Positions 37,546 through 46,326 of a DNA stretch of 64,000 nucleotides are shown here, one piece after another. The stretch is taken from assembly GCF_000092505.1 (NCBI RefSeq), contig NC_014136.1, forward strand, positions 1,063,501 to 1,127,500, in the 5' to 3' direction. This DNA is from Leuconostoc kimchii IMSNU 11154 (GTDB lineage Bacteria; Bacillota; Bacilli; Lactobacillales; Lactobacillaceae). The notes under the pieces were generated by a model. That model was not told the origin of the DNA and did no database searches. It worked only from the letters and a program-made list of their open reading frames with translations. Made by a program: the position numbers and the translations under genes. Numbering within the stretch: position 1 is the stretch's first letter; each line of letters starts with the position of its first letter.

Positions 37546-37582
37546 GAGTTCTGAGTGGGTAAAATCATCTCAGAACTTTTTA
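37546..37582 (+). terminator. Intrinsic terminator after clpP
   Basis: AGTTCTGAG / CTCAGAACT with a 13-nt loop, followed by TTTT. Confidence 0.85.
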
Positions 37583-37626
37583 TATCATATTAAGAAAAAC
37601 TGTTTGTAATTTTTTTTGTGATTAAC

Positions 37627-37640
37627 GTGCAAATATGCAC
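37627..37640. promoter_or_regulatory. Candidate operator GTGCAAATATGCAC before ldhD
   Basis: A palindrome with 5-bp arms that overlaps the expected -35 of a promoter whose -10 is TAAAAT (37650-37655). It does not match the Rex or catabolite-repression consensus. Confidence 0.35.
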
Positions 37641-37670
37641 AAAATGGGGTAAAATTAAGGGGCAATATAA

Positions 37671-38681
<1,011 letters not shown>

Positions 38682-38750
38682 TAGCGGTAGTTTGAGCTTT
38701 ATTATTGAAACTTAGATAATCCGTACGTGAATGATTAATAAGGGAAAATT

Positions 38751-39989
38751 ATGAGTATTAAGGCAGATGGCCAAAAGTGGGCTACGAAAGAATCACAAGT
38801 TGTGCGCAATGAAGAATATGCTCGCAAAGCGTCAGAGAATATACCAGACACGTTTAACGGAACAACAGAATTAAAGTTAAAAGATTTCTTTTTCAAAGTA
38901 TTATCGGGGTCTGCACAAGGTATTTTGATAGGTGTTTTACCTTCAGCTGTGATGAAGTACATTATTCAGTATTCTGGGTTAGGGACAACAACATTTGGTA
39001 CTAACCTGAGCGCAATATTAACATTATTCACTTCGCTAATTCCATTTTTAATTGGTATGGCAGTTGCGTTGCAATTCAAAATGAAAAGTTTGGATGTTGG
39101 TGTTGTAGCGATTGCGACAATGGTTGCCTCAGGATCAATTAAGTGGGCACAAGCACCTATCGGCTTCACAAACCCTGTAACAGGAATCAAATCAGTTGCG
39201 CCAGCCAATATATACATTGCCAGTGGTGCTGGCGATGTCATTAATGCCATGATTGTTGCAGCTATTGCTGTATGGGTGACTTGGCTGGTAGCGCGTTACT
39301 TAAAGGGATTCGGATCTGTTGCTATTATTTTGAGCCCAATTATTGTGGGTGGTGGCGTTGGCTTATTTGGCAAAACCATAGCCCCCTTTGTTGGGGATGT
39401 GACAACATGGATTGGTAAACTTGTTGAAACATTTACAACTTTAGCGCCAGTTCCAATGGCTATGTTGATTGCTATGGCGTTTTCAATCATTATTATTACG
39501 CCAGTATCAACGGTCGGGATTGCTTTGGCCATCTCGTTATCAGGTATCGGTTCAGGTGCTGCAGCAATGGGTGTTGTTGCAACAACAATTGTGCTATTGA
39601 TTAACTCATGGCGCGTGAATAAGCCAGGTGTTACAGTAGCAATTGCGTTAGGTGCGATGAAGGGTATGATGCCATCAGTGTTCGCGAAGCCTATTACAAT
39701 GTTACCATTTCTACTTACAGCAGCGATTTCTGGTATACCGGTTGCTTTGCTTAATATTCAAGGCACACCAACAACAGCCGGTTTTGGCTATATTGGTTTA
39801 GTTTCACCCATTCAATCAATGGTTAAGGATGCAGCTGTACCTGCAACTGTTATGGATCACTTTATTAATCCGATAGTGGCAATTATTGCTTGGTTGATTG
39901 TACCTATTATTGCTGGATTTATTGCGCAATATATATTCAGTACGTTAATGAAACTGTACCAACCATCTGACTTTAAACAAGATTTATAA
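38751..39989 (+). CDS. PTS EIIC-type membrane protein, orphan
   Basis: A 412-residue protein with about ten membrane segments after a cytosolic N-terminal stretch of about 45 residues. It has the pattern of the PTS_EIIC_2 family: GILIGVLPSAVMKYI, GSGAAAMGVVATTIVLLINSWR, KPGVTVAIALGAMKGMMPSVF and GFGYIGLVSP. No EIIA or EIIB gene lies nearby, so it may not act as a classic sugar-phosphorylating permease; members of this family are poorly studied. It follows ldhD by 69 bases, and AAGGGAAAATT sets its start. Confidence 0.82.
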   Translation: MSIKADGQKWATKESQVVRNEEYARKASENIPDTFNGTTELKLKDFFFKVLSGSAQGILIGVLPSAVMKYIIQYSGLGTTTFGTNLSAILTLFTSLIPFLIGMAVALQFKMKSLDVGVVAIATMVASGSIKWAQAPIGFTNPVTGIKSVAPANIYIASGAGDVINAMIVAAIAVWVTWLVARYLKGFGSVAIILSPIIVGGGVGLFGKTIAPFVGDVTTWIGKLVETFTTLAPVPMAMLIAMAFSIIIITPVSTVGIALAISLSGIGSGAAAMGVVATTIVLLINSWRVNKPGVTVAIALGAMKGMMPSVFAKPITMLPFLLTAAISGIPVALLNIQGTPTTAGFGYIGLVSPIQSMVKDAAVPATVMDHFINPIVAIIAWLIVPIIAGFIAQYIFSTLMKLYQPSDFKQDL

Positions 39990-40005
39990 AAATAAAATGA
40001 TATTG

Positions 40006-40038
40006 AAAACAGCTTGTTATTGTGACGAGTTGTTTTTT
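40006..40038 (+). terminator. Intrinsic terminator after the EIIC-like gene
   Basis: AAAACAGCTTGT / ACGAGTTGTTTT (12 bp with G-U pairs) and a T tract. Confidence 0.85.
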
Positions 40039-40173
40039 ATTTGTCATTTACCTAGATACTCATTGTTAAATAATTAAACAAATGGTAAATGTTTGTATAT
40101 AATGTTGGTTTTGTACTTATTTTTGTTATATTGTGTGATCTTAGTGTAATATAAATCATGGACAATAGTTTTT

Positions 40174-40854
40174 ATGATGTTAAAGAGAATAATAATTACA
40201 AATATTACTGTTTCTGCAGTGATCTTATCACTATTGGGAGTTCAATTTGGCGCCGCTAACCAATCAACGGACGCGGCGGCATTGAGTGAGAAAGTTAATA
40301 TCCAGGCAGCTGATGCAGCAGTTCAATCGTTATCAAACATTGAATCGCTAGAACAGCAAGCCGCAGTCTCCAATTTGACAAATCTTAAAATATCGGTAGA
40401 TAAGTCAATTACGCAGCCGATACAATCGACGTCTGAAAAATTAAAACCAAGCGATGTGGAAAAAGCGTCTACAGATCGTTTGTCAATGAATCAAATTTCA
40501 GAAAAAAATGAAGATACTCAGGTCGCAGTGACGGCGGCATCTGTATCTAGTGCAAATGTTGTTACAGATGATGCAGCCGTTGCAACGAAAGCACAAAGTC
40601 AATCAGTGGCAGCACCAACATCAGATATTAATTGGTTAATTACTCATGAGAGTCATGGTGATACGCAGGCTCGTAACGGTGATTATTATGGTATTGGTCA
40701 ACTGTCCGAAGCTTATTATGAAAAATATGTCCCAGGTCAAGATTATCGTAATAGTTATAATGTTCAATTGGACGCTATGCAGCAATATATTTCTGAACGT
40801 TATGGCTCAGTGGATCATGCCATTACACATTGGCAACAAAATAACTGGTATTAA
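40174..40854 (+). CDS. Secreted Apf-like protein with lysozyme/SLT-like C-terminal domain
   Basis: A 226-residue exported protein. A signal peptide covers about 1-35 (MMLKRIIITN, hydrophobic VILSLLGVQF, then an alanine-rich site). The middle (36-150) is low-complexity, rich in S, T, A, Q and V. The C-terminal domain, from NWLITHESHGDTQARNG through GIGQLS to YISERYGSVDHAITHWQQNNWY, matches the aggregation-promoting-factor domain of lactobacilli, a goose-lysozyme-like fold; the Glu in THESHG is the likely catalytic residue. Ribosome binding site weak. Its terminator was split by the adjacent insertion sequence. Confidence 0.83.
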   Translation: MMLKRIIITNITVSAVILSLLGVQFGAANQSTDAAALSEKVNIQAADAAVQSLSNIESLEQQAAVSNLTNLKISVDKSITQPIQSTSEKLKPSDVEKASTDRLSMNQISEKNEDTQVAVTAASVSSANVVTDDAAVATKAQSQSVAAPTSDINWLITHESHGDTQARNGDYYGIGQLSEAYYEKYVPGQDYRNSYNVQLDAMQQYISERYGSVDHAITHWQQNNWY

Positions 40855-40919
40855 TACCAGTTATTTTGAATCGTAATCGTATACGATACTAAATTATAAG
40901 CAATCATAATTTTAAAAGG

Positions 40920-40932
40920 CACCCTGTCAATT
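40920..40932. repeat. Left arm of the interrupted apf terminator
   Basis: CACCCTGTCAATT, followed by CC. It pairs perfectly with AATTGACAGGGTG at 41777-41789, on the other side of the insertion sequence; TTTTTT follows the right arm. Confidence 0.8.
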
Positions 40933-40934
40933 CC

Positions 40935-40938
40935 AATT
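40935..40938. repeat. Target-site duplication, left copy
   Basis: AATT, repeated at 41777-41780. The CAATTG context is palindromic, so the duplication could be 4 to 6 bases. Confidence 0.6.
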
Positions 40939-40946
40939 GTGATGTG

Positions 40947-41000
40947 AACCCAATAACTTGGACAGAATAGAGAATCTGTCCAGAAAGTTATTGGGTTTTT
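40947..41000 (+). terminator. Terminator-like hairpin at the IS left end
   Basis: AACCCAATAACT-TGGACAG pairs with CTGTCCA-(GA)-AGTTATTGGGTT, about 20 bp with a small bulge, followed by TTTT. It faces transcripts entering from the apf-like gene. Confidence 0.7.
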
Positions 41001-41002
41001 CT

Positions 41003-41378
41003 ATGACTAAATATTCAAATGAATTTAAATTAATGGTCGTCAACTAATGGCTGGTTCCATTGGTTTTCAAAACCAGAAAACCTATTCACCAGATTTTAAA
41101 ATGACCGTGTTGAGCTATCTTGAAACACACTCACAATCAGAGGCGGCACGCTATTTTGCGGTCTTTCCTAGTACAACAAGCGCTAATTGGTTGAGAATGT
41201 ATCGAAAATTCGGGTACCAAGTAGGCACGGCAATGGGTTAAAACCTAAACCGAAAGGCCGGCAAACAACTATGGGACGCAAACGCATTCAGCCACTTACA
41301 CCAGAACAACAAGAACTCGCTGACTTGAAACAAGAAAACTATCAGCTCAAGATGGAGAATGCTGTGTTACTGTGGTAG
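41003..41378 (+). pseudogene. IS3-family OrfA remnant, several disruptions
   Basis: Starts MTKYSNEFKLMVVN-stop at 41045. A related segment follows in a new frame (YSPDFKMTVLSYLETHSQSEAARYF), then KPKPKGRQ and LADLKQENYQLKMENAVLL, the usual leucine-zipper end of OrfA, reached only by changing frame. The N-terminal helix-turn-helix appears duplicated or rearranged. Confidence 0.8.
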
Positions 41379-41700
41379 GCAACGCGTACAAAAAATTAAA
41401 AGCCTTAGTGGATCAACGAACCGAGAAAAACAAACGGTCGTCACTGCACTAAGGCGGACTAAATTATTCAAATTAAATGATCTATTGACGCTGATTCACT
41501 TGAAACGGAGTACGTATTATTATTTAGAAACACATCCAATCAGTACGTCATCAGATGATAAACTAGCAGTAGTCATCCGCCAAATCAAATCACCACAATT
41601 TCAAACGGAATATGGTTATCGTCGGGTGACAATTTTGTTACATGATCAAGGTTTTCATTATCAAACGCCATCAAACAAAAAGGCAATGGTCTGTCGCTGA
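41359..41700 (+). pseudogene. IS3-family OrfB remnant lacking the integrase domain
   Basis: Only the N-terminal part remains: VVTALRRTKLFKLNDLL, HLKRSTYYYLE and EYGYRRVTILLHDQGF are typical. The sequence then leaves the family at SNKKAMVCR and stops at 41700, 76 bases from the IS right end. The DDE residues are absent. Confidence 0.82.
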
Positions 41701-41776
41701 TTCGATATCGGCAACTCACCACTGAGTCTGTTAGTTAATTAATTCTATTTTGTCCAACTATTGGGGTTCACATCAC

Positions 41777-41789
41777 AATTGACAGGGTG
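41777..41789. repeat. Right target duplication and right arm of the apf terminator
   Basis: AATTGACAGGGTG, complement of 40920-40932. It begins with the right AATT copy and is followed by TTTTTT. Confidence 0.8.
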
Positions 41790-41808
41790 TTTTTTATATA
41801 AATTTTTG

Positions 41809-41855
41809 CAATGAGGTCTTTTTAAATCATACTGGTTTTAAAAAAGACCTCATTG
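41809..41855. repeat. 15-bp inverted repeat before yqeG
   Basis: CAATGAGGTCTTTTT and AAAAAGACCTCATTG with a 17-nt loop. The T run lies inside the arm and none follows the stem. It sits 6 bases upstream of a TATAAT (41861-41866) that probably serves the yqeG operon, so it could be a regulatory site rather than a terminator. Confidence 0.55.
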
Positions 41856-41860
41856 TAGTG

Positions 41861-41866
41861 TATAAT
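41861..41866 (+). promoter_or_regulatory. -10 box of the yqeG operon promoter
   Basis: Perfect TATAAT, 34 bases before the yqeG start; the -35 candidate TTAAAA (41838-41843) lies 17 bp upstream. Confidence 0.5.
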
Positions 41867-41899
41867 AAGATAGAATAATAAAATTGGATGATGGTATCA

Positions 41900-42436
41900 A
41901 TGCGCTTAGAGCAGTTTACGCCAACCTATATGGTTGAACGAATATATGATTTAACAGTTGAAGATTTAAAAGCGCACGGCATTAAGGCAGTGTTAGCAGA
42001 CTTAGACAATACATTGCTTGCATGGAATAATCCTGAGGGCACACCAGAACTACAAAAATGGTTGTCAGATTTGCGAGATGGGAACATTGAGGTGATTGTG
42101 GTATCTAACAACACAACTAAACGTGTTGCTAAAGCCGTCAAGCCTCTCGGCGTTGAATTTGTCTCGTGGTCACTGAAACCTCTACCACGGGGTATTTTGC
42201 ATGTGCTACGTACACAACATCTAAACAGAGCAGAGGTTATCATGGTCGGCGATCAAATGCTGACGGATGTTTGGGCAGCGCATGGTGCAGGTGTACGTAG
42301 TGTGTTAGTACAACGTTTAATTGAATCAGATATGTGGCAAACATGGTTGAATCGCAGCATTGAAAAACACATTAAAAAGATCGTCTTCAAAGCACATCCA
42401 CAATTAAAATGGGAGAAATCATTACGTGACAACTGA
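41900..42436 (+). CDS. yqeG: YqeG-family HAD-IIIA phosphatase
   Basis: A 178-residue HAD-superfamily protein. It starts MRLEQFTPTYMVERIYDL; the nucleophile motif is VLADLDNTLLAW (DxD), motif II VVSNNT, and a late acidic motif MVGDQMLTDVWAAHGAG. It opens the conserved yqeGH-yhbY-nadD-yqeK-rsfS operon. Its substrate is not established; a phosphatidylglycerophosphate phosphatase role is proposed for relatives. Start at 41900 is favoured (GGATGATGG upstream); 41888 is possible. Confidence 0.88.
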   Translation: MRLEQFTPTYMVERIYDLTVEDLKAHGIKAVLADLDNTLLAWNNPEGTPELQKWLSDLRDGNIEVIVVSNNTTKRVAKAVKPLGVEFVSWSLKPLPRGILHVLRTQHLNRAEVIMVGDQMLTDVWAAHGAGVRSVLVQRLIESDMWQTWLNRSIEKHIKKIVFKAHPQLKWEKSLRDN

Positions 42437-43568
42437 AATAACGGACGCATATGTCCAAGAACAATTAGATGAGGGTTTACGCTGTATTGGTTGCGGTGCA
42501 TTGATGCAAGTCAGCGACCCTGAAAAAGCGGGCTTTTTACCGATGTCCGCGTTAAAAAAGGCAATTGATAGCGAAGAATTATTTTGTAAACGTTGCTTTA
42601 GACTGCGACACTATAATGAAATTCAACCGGTCGAATTGACTGACGCAGATTTTGCTAAGCTACTACACCAAATTTCAGATACGCGAGCTTTAATCGTGTA
42701 TGTTATTGATATTTTTGATGTGACCGGATCAGAAATTTCGGGCTTACCGCGCTTTGTCGGTCAAGATAATCCTATTTTAGTTGTGGCGAATAAGGTAGAT
42801 TTATTGCCTAAACTACTCAACAAAAATCGCTTGAAAAACTGGTTACAAGCTGAGTTAAAAATGCAGGGAATTAAGCCGATTGATATCTTTTTGACTTCTG
42901 CACAACGTCCGCAAAATCTCGATAATTTATTAGATACAATAGATTATTTCCGCGAAGGAAGAGATGTGTATGTTGTTGGCGTAACCAATGTTGGTAAGTC
43001 AACTTTGATTAATCAAATTATCAAAGCAGGCACAGGCGTTCAAGATTTGATTACAACATCTCGTTTCCCCGGAACAACTTTAGATCGCATTGAAATACCG
43101 CTTGCTGATGGGAAAAAACTGATAGATACGCCAGGAATTATTAAGCGTGATCAAATGGCGCATGTTTTAGCCGATAAGGACTTAAAATTTGCGTTACCCA
43201 AAAATGAGATCAAACCACGTACGTATCAGTTGAACTCAGAACAAACTATTTTTATTGGTGGTTTGGCACGTTTTGATTTTGAACTTGGTCAACGTACGGC
43301 TGTGACAGCTTATTTTGAAAATAATTTAAATTTACATCGCACAAAATTACTGGGTGCGGATGATTTTTATGACAAACATGCTGGTGGGTTACTGGCTCCT
43401 TCTCCACATGGGACAACAACTGATCTCGTTAAACACGAATTTAGTATTACTGAAGACAGTGATATTGTATTTGCAGGACTAGGTTGGATTTCTATTCCCG
43501 CTGGCGTTAAAGTCGCTGGCTGGGCACCAAAGGGCGTTTCTGTCCTCATTCGAAAGGCAATGATTTAA
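42426..43568 (+). CDS. yqeH: Ribosome biogenesis GTPase YqeH
   Basis: A 380-residue circularly permuted GTPase for 30S assembly. The N-terminal zinc finger CIGCGA...CKRC is intact. G motifs are in permuted order: NKVDLLPK (G4), TSAQ (G5), GVTNVGKSTLIN (G1), TTSRFPGTT (G2) and DTPG (G3). The GTG start overlaps yqeG by 11 bases. Confidence 0.94.
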   Translation: MTTEITDAYVQEQLDEGLRCIGCGALMQVSDPEKAGFLPMSALKKAIDSEELFCKRCFRLRHYNEIQPVELTDADFAKLLHQISDTRALIVYVIDIFDVTGSEISGLPRFVGQDNPILVVANKVDLLPKLLNKNRLKNWLQAELKMQGIKPIDIFLTSAQRPQNLDNLLDTIDYFREGRDVYVVGVTNVGKSTLINQIIKAGTGVQDLITTSRFPGTTLDRIEIPLADGKKLIDTPGIIKRDQMAHVLADKDLKFALPKNEIKPRTYQLNSEQTIFIGGLARFDFELGQRTAVTAYFENNLNLHRTKLLGADDFYDKHAGGLLAPSPHGTTTDLVKHEFSITEDSDIVFAGLGWISIPAGVKVAGWAPKGVSVLIRKAMI

Positions 43569-43882
43569 TGTTACAACTTACAGGTAAGCAAAAGCGCTTT
43601 TTGCGTTCGCAAGCAAATACACTATCGCCCATTTTTTCTGTTGGTAAAAATGGTTTAACGCAAGTTTGGGTTGACGAGCTTGTGTTAGCAATATCAAAAC
43701 GCGAATTAGTTAAAATTAGTTTACAACAAAGTACAGATGAATCAGCAAAGGATGTTGCGTCATTTATTCAATCGCATTCTGATATCACAGTTGCACAAAT
43801 TATTGGACGTACATTAGTATTGTTTTTACCGGCTCAAGAAGATAAGTATAAAAAAATCTCAGTTGAATTAGCTAAAATTTAA
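43568..43882 (+). CDS. yhbY: CRM-domain RNA-binding protein YhbY
   Basis: A 104-residue protein, one CRM domain: LTGKQKRFLRSQANTLSPIFSVGKNG and LVKISL, ending with IGRTLVLFLP. It binds pre-50S particles. It overlaps the yqeH stop by one base (TAATG). Confidence 0.93.
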   Translation: MLQLTGKQKRFLRSQANTLSPIFSVGKNGLTQVWVDELVLAISKRELVKISLQQSTDESAKDVASFIQSHSDITVAQIIGRTLVLFLPAQEDKYKKISVELAKI

Positions 43883-43900
43883 TTTAAGGCGGTTATATCA

Positions 43901-44539
43901 ATGAATGGTGTGTATACAAAATTAACTCAAGGACAATCTCAATTACAGTCAAATCCTGTTAAAAAGCGAATTGGCATTTTTGGTGGTACCTTTAACCCTC
44001 CACATGTCGGGCAATTAGTCTTAGCAGAATCAGTTGGTAAGCAACTCGGGTTAGAAAAGGTCCTTTGGATGCCAAATGCGCAACCGATTGATGGCACGCA
44101 TGCTAGCGCTATTGAACCGGCTTATCGGTTACAACTTGTTAAAAGTGCTATTGCTGGGAATCCATTTTTTGATATTGAGTTGATTGAGGTACGAAATGGT
44201 GGTAAATCATATACATATCAGACGATGCGTGAACTTGTTGAAACACATCCCGAAAATGACTATTACTTTATTATTGGTGGCGAAAAAGTTGAAAAACTAC
44301 CCACATGGGATCATATCGAAGAATTAACGCGTTTGGTCACCTTCGTGGCTGGTGTTCATGGCACTCAAGAAAAACACTCGGATTACCCTATGTTATGGTG
44401 TGATGTCCCTGATATTCGTATTACGTCATCAGACATCAGAACAAAAATAAGACTGAATCAAAGTGTTAATTACTTAGTACCTGACCGTGAAGCAGGCTTT
44501 ATAGCAGAATATAATTTGTATCGAGGATTATATGACTAA
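43901..44539 (+). CDS. nadD: Nicotinate-nucleotide adenylyltransferase
   Basis: Converts nicotinate mononucleotide and ATP to deamido-NAD. It has 212 residues: an N-terminal extension of about 22, then the signature GIFGGTFNPPHVGQLVLAE, LWMPNAQP, YYFIIGGEKVEKLPTW and the ISSTxxR-like ITSSDIRTKIR. TTAAGGCGG upstream. It overlaps yqeK by 8 bases. Confidence 0.95.
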   Translation: MNGVYTKLTQGQSQLQSNPVKKRIGIFGGTFNPPHVGQLVLAESVGKQLGLEKVLWMPNAQPIDGTHASAIEPAYRLQLVKSAIAGNPFFDIELIEVRNGGKSYTYQTMRELVETHPENDYYFIIGGEKVEKLPTWDHIEELTRLVTFVAGVHGTQEKHSDYPMLWCDVPDIRITSSDIRTKIRLNQSVNYLVPDREAGFIAEYNLYRGLYD

Positions 44540-45113
44540 ATATTTTGATGGTAGTATTGAAGAATTAGAGCAACGCGTGGCAAAAAAAATGTCGACTTAT
44601 CGTTATCAACATAGTTTACGTGTTCGCGATTACGCGAAGCAACTCGCTAGTGAGAATAACGTGGATATTGAGCAGGCCGAAGTTGCAGCATTGGTACATG
44701 ATTACGCCAAAGAGCGAACGGATGAAGAATTTTTAGCTGTCATTCAAGACAAACATTTGGATCCTGATTTGGCGAAATGGGGGAATTATATTTGGCATGG
44801 TGTTGTCGGAGCAGAAATCATTCATGATGAGCTGGGAATTGACGATAGAGATATTCTCAATGCAGTTCGAGAACATACGACGGGTGCAGGGTCTGAAATG
44901 ACGCTACTATCCCAAGTGCTGTTTATGGCTGATTATTTAGAAATGGGCCGCACATTTCCAGGTGTTGAGACCGCACGTCAAGTCACGGAACAATCGCTTG
45001 CTGCAGGTGTCAGGTACCAAATTGTGCACACTGTTTTACGATTAGTTCAAAAAGAAACAGTTATTTATCCCAAAAGTATTACAACATATAATTATTGGCT
45101 CCAACATGCGTAA
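44532..45113 (+). CDS. yqeK: HD-domain protein YqeK (Ap4A hydrolase)
   Basis: A 193-residue HD phosphohydrolase. Metal ligands are in YRYQHSLRVRDYA, ALVHDYAKE (HD), IWHGVVGAEI and VREHTTGAG. Members of this family split diadenosine tetraphosphate symmetrically. It overlaps nadD, as usual in this operon. Confidence 0.93.
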   Translation: MTKYFDGSIEELEQRVAKKMSTYRYQHSLRVRDYAKQLASENNVDIEQAEVAALVHDYAKERTDEEFLAVIQDKHLDPDLAKWGNYIWHGVVGAEIIHDELGIDDRDILNAVREHTTGAGSEMTLLSQVLFMADYLEMGRTFPGVETARQVTEQSLAAGVRYQIVHTVLRLVQKETVIYPKSITTYNYWLQHA

Positions 45114-45149
45114 GTATAAGAATTGAATTGGAAAGAAAAGGAAAACCTC

Positions 45150-45521
45150 TTGACAACAGCATTAAATGTAAAAGAAGTACTAGAAACAGCTATAAAAGCA
45201 GTAGATAGCAAAAAAGCTAATCATATTGTTGCACTCGATATGCGTCAAGTAAGCTTGATGGCTGACTATTTTGTGATTGCTGATGCGGCGTCTAACCGTC
45301 AAGTACAGGCCATTGTAACAGAGGTCAAAGATAAAGTATTAGCAGCAGGTGGACAAGTGAAATTAATTGAAGGTTTCCAAAAAGCTGATTGGGTTTTGAT
45401 CGACTTAGGCGATGTGATTGTGCACATTTTTTCAACCGAGCAGCGTGACTTTTATAATCTAGAGCGCTTGTGGCATGATGCGCCTTACTTAGATTTAACG
45501 AGGTTGCTTGTAACAGATTAA
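45150..45521 (+). CDS. rsfS: Ribosomal silencing factor RsfS
   Basis: A 123-residue protein that binds L14 and blocks subunit joining in starvation. It matches the family: MADYFVIADAASNRQVQAI, GFQKADWVLIDLGDVIVHIF and DFYNLERLWHDAP. The TTG at 45150 is chosen because AAAGGA lies 8-9 bases upstream and the protein then begins at the normal place; TTG 45123 has no site. Confidence 0.92.
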   Translation: MTTALNVKEVLETAIKAVDSKKANHIVALDMRQVSLMADYFVIADAASNRQVQAIVTEVKDKVLAAGGQVKLIEGFQKADWVLIDLGDVIVHIFSTEQRDFYNLERLWHDAPYLDLTRLLVTD

Positions 45522-45522
45522 T

Positions 45523-45553
45523 AAGAGATGAGCTGTTGCCCATCTCTTTTTCT
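45523..45553 (+). terminator. Intrinsic terminator after rsfS
   Basis: AAGAGATG / CATCTCTT with a 10-nt loop (further G-C pairing inside), then TTTT. It may be partial, since the next gene starts 15 bases later. Confidence 0.8.
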
Positions 45554-45567
45554 GTTAAAATAATAAT

Positions 45568-46326
45568 ATGGCTAACAAAAATATAAAAGAAAATTATTCA
45601 ACATTTGCTGAAAAATACGATAACTTATTTAATGACGATTTGTACCAAGATTGGGCAAACTTCGTTGTAGACAATACACAAGCAGGGCGTGTGCTGGATC
45701 TTGGTGGTGGTGCTGGAAGATTGGCTGTATTATTAGCTCAACAACATTATCAAGTTGATATTTTAGATCTATCTTCTGAAATGCTATCTTTAGCGCAGAA
45801 ACATGCTTTTGATGCTGGCGTTGATGTTAGTTTGATTCAAGCTGACATGCGAGAATGGTCCGATTGGCAAGCAGAATATGCGACAATTATTAGTTTTGCA
45901 GATGCATTAAATTATTTACCTAATCTTGTTGATTTTAGAGCAACACTTGAGCAAGTCTTTGATCATCTTGAAGCAGGTGGACAATTTCTATTTGATGTCA
46001 TCACGCCGTATCAAGTCAATGTATTGTACGATAATTATTATTATAATAACGATGATGATGAAGACAACATTTTTATGTGGACAAGTTACCCTGGTGAAAC
46101 GGCCAATAGTGTCGATCATGACTTGAAATTCTTTGTTTATGATGAAAAAATAGATGGGTTTAAAATTTTACGTGAAATTCACCATGAACAAACCTATTCA
46201 TTGGCCAATTATCAACATGAACTTGAAAGAGCTGGTTTCAAAAATATTAGTGTGTCAGCTGATTTTGGTAAGCAAACAGTTAATGACACAACGCAACGCT
46301 GGTTTTTTAAGGCGGTGAAATCATGA
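45568..46326 (+). CDS. Class I SAM-dependent methyltransferase
   Basis: A 252-residue protein. SAM-binding motif I is VLDLGGGAGRLAVLLA, followed by the acidic LDLSSEML and ADMREW. It lies where the rsfS-linked methyltransferase of Firmicutes is normally found. Its substrate is unknown. No clear ribosome binding site; the leader between the terminator and ATG is very short. It overlaps tmcAL by 4 bases. Confidence 0.85.
   Translation: MANKNIKENYSTFAEKYDNLFNDDLYQDWANFVVDNTQAGRVLDLGGGAGRLAVLLAQQHYQVDILDLSSEMLSLAQKHAFDAGVDVSLIQADMREWSDWQAEYATIISFADALNYLPNLVDFRATLEQVFDHLEAGGQFLFDVITPYQVNVLYDNYYYNNDDDEDNIFMWTSYPGETANSVDHDLKFFVYDEKIDGFKILREIHHEQTYSLANYQHELERAGFKNISVSADFGKQTVNDTTQRWFFKAVKS

Larger units (their letters stand above)
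40939..41776 (+). mobile_element. Degenerate IS3-family (IS150-like) insertion sequence, 838 bp
   Basis: The ends are inverted repeats: left GTGATGTGAACCC-AATAACTTGGACAGAATAGA, right (complement) GTGATGTGAACCCC-AATAGTTGGACAAAATAGAA. AATT duplications flank it. Inside are broken pieces of orfA and the first part of orfB. The DDE integrase core is absent, so about 0.5 kb is missing compared with a usual IS3 element of 1.3-1.5 kb. It cannot move on its own but keeps both ends, so a complete copy elsewhere could mobilise it. Confidence 0.85.

Noticed and set aside
37600..37660. Rex or catabolite-repression site before ldhD
   Set aside because: The palindrome GTGCAAATATGCAC does not match TTGTGA-N6-TCACAA or the cre consensus.
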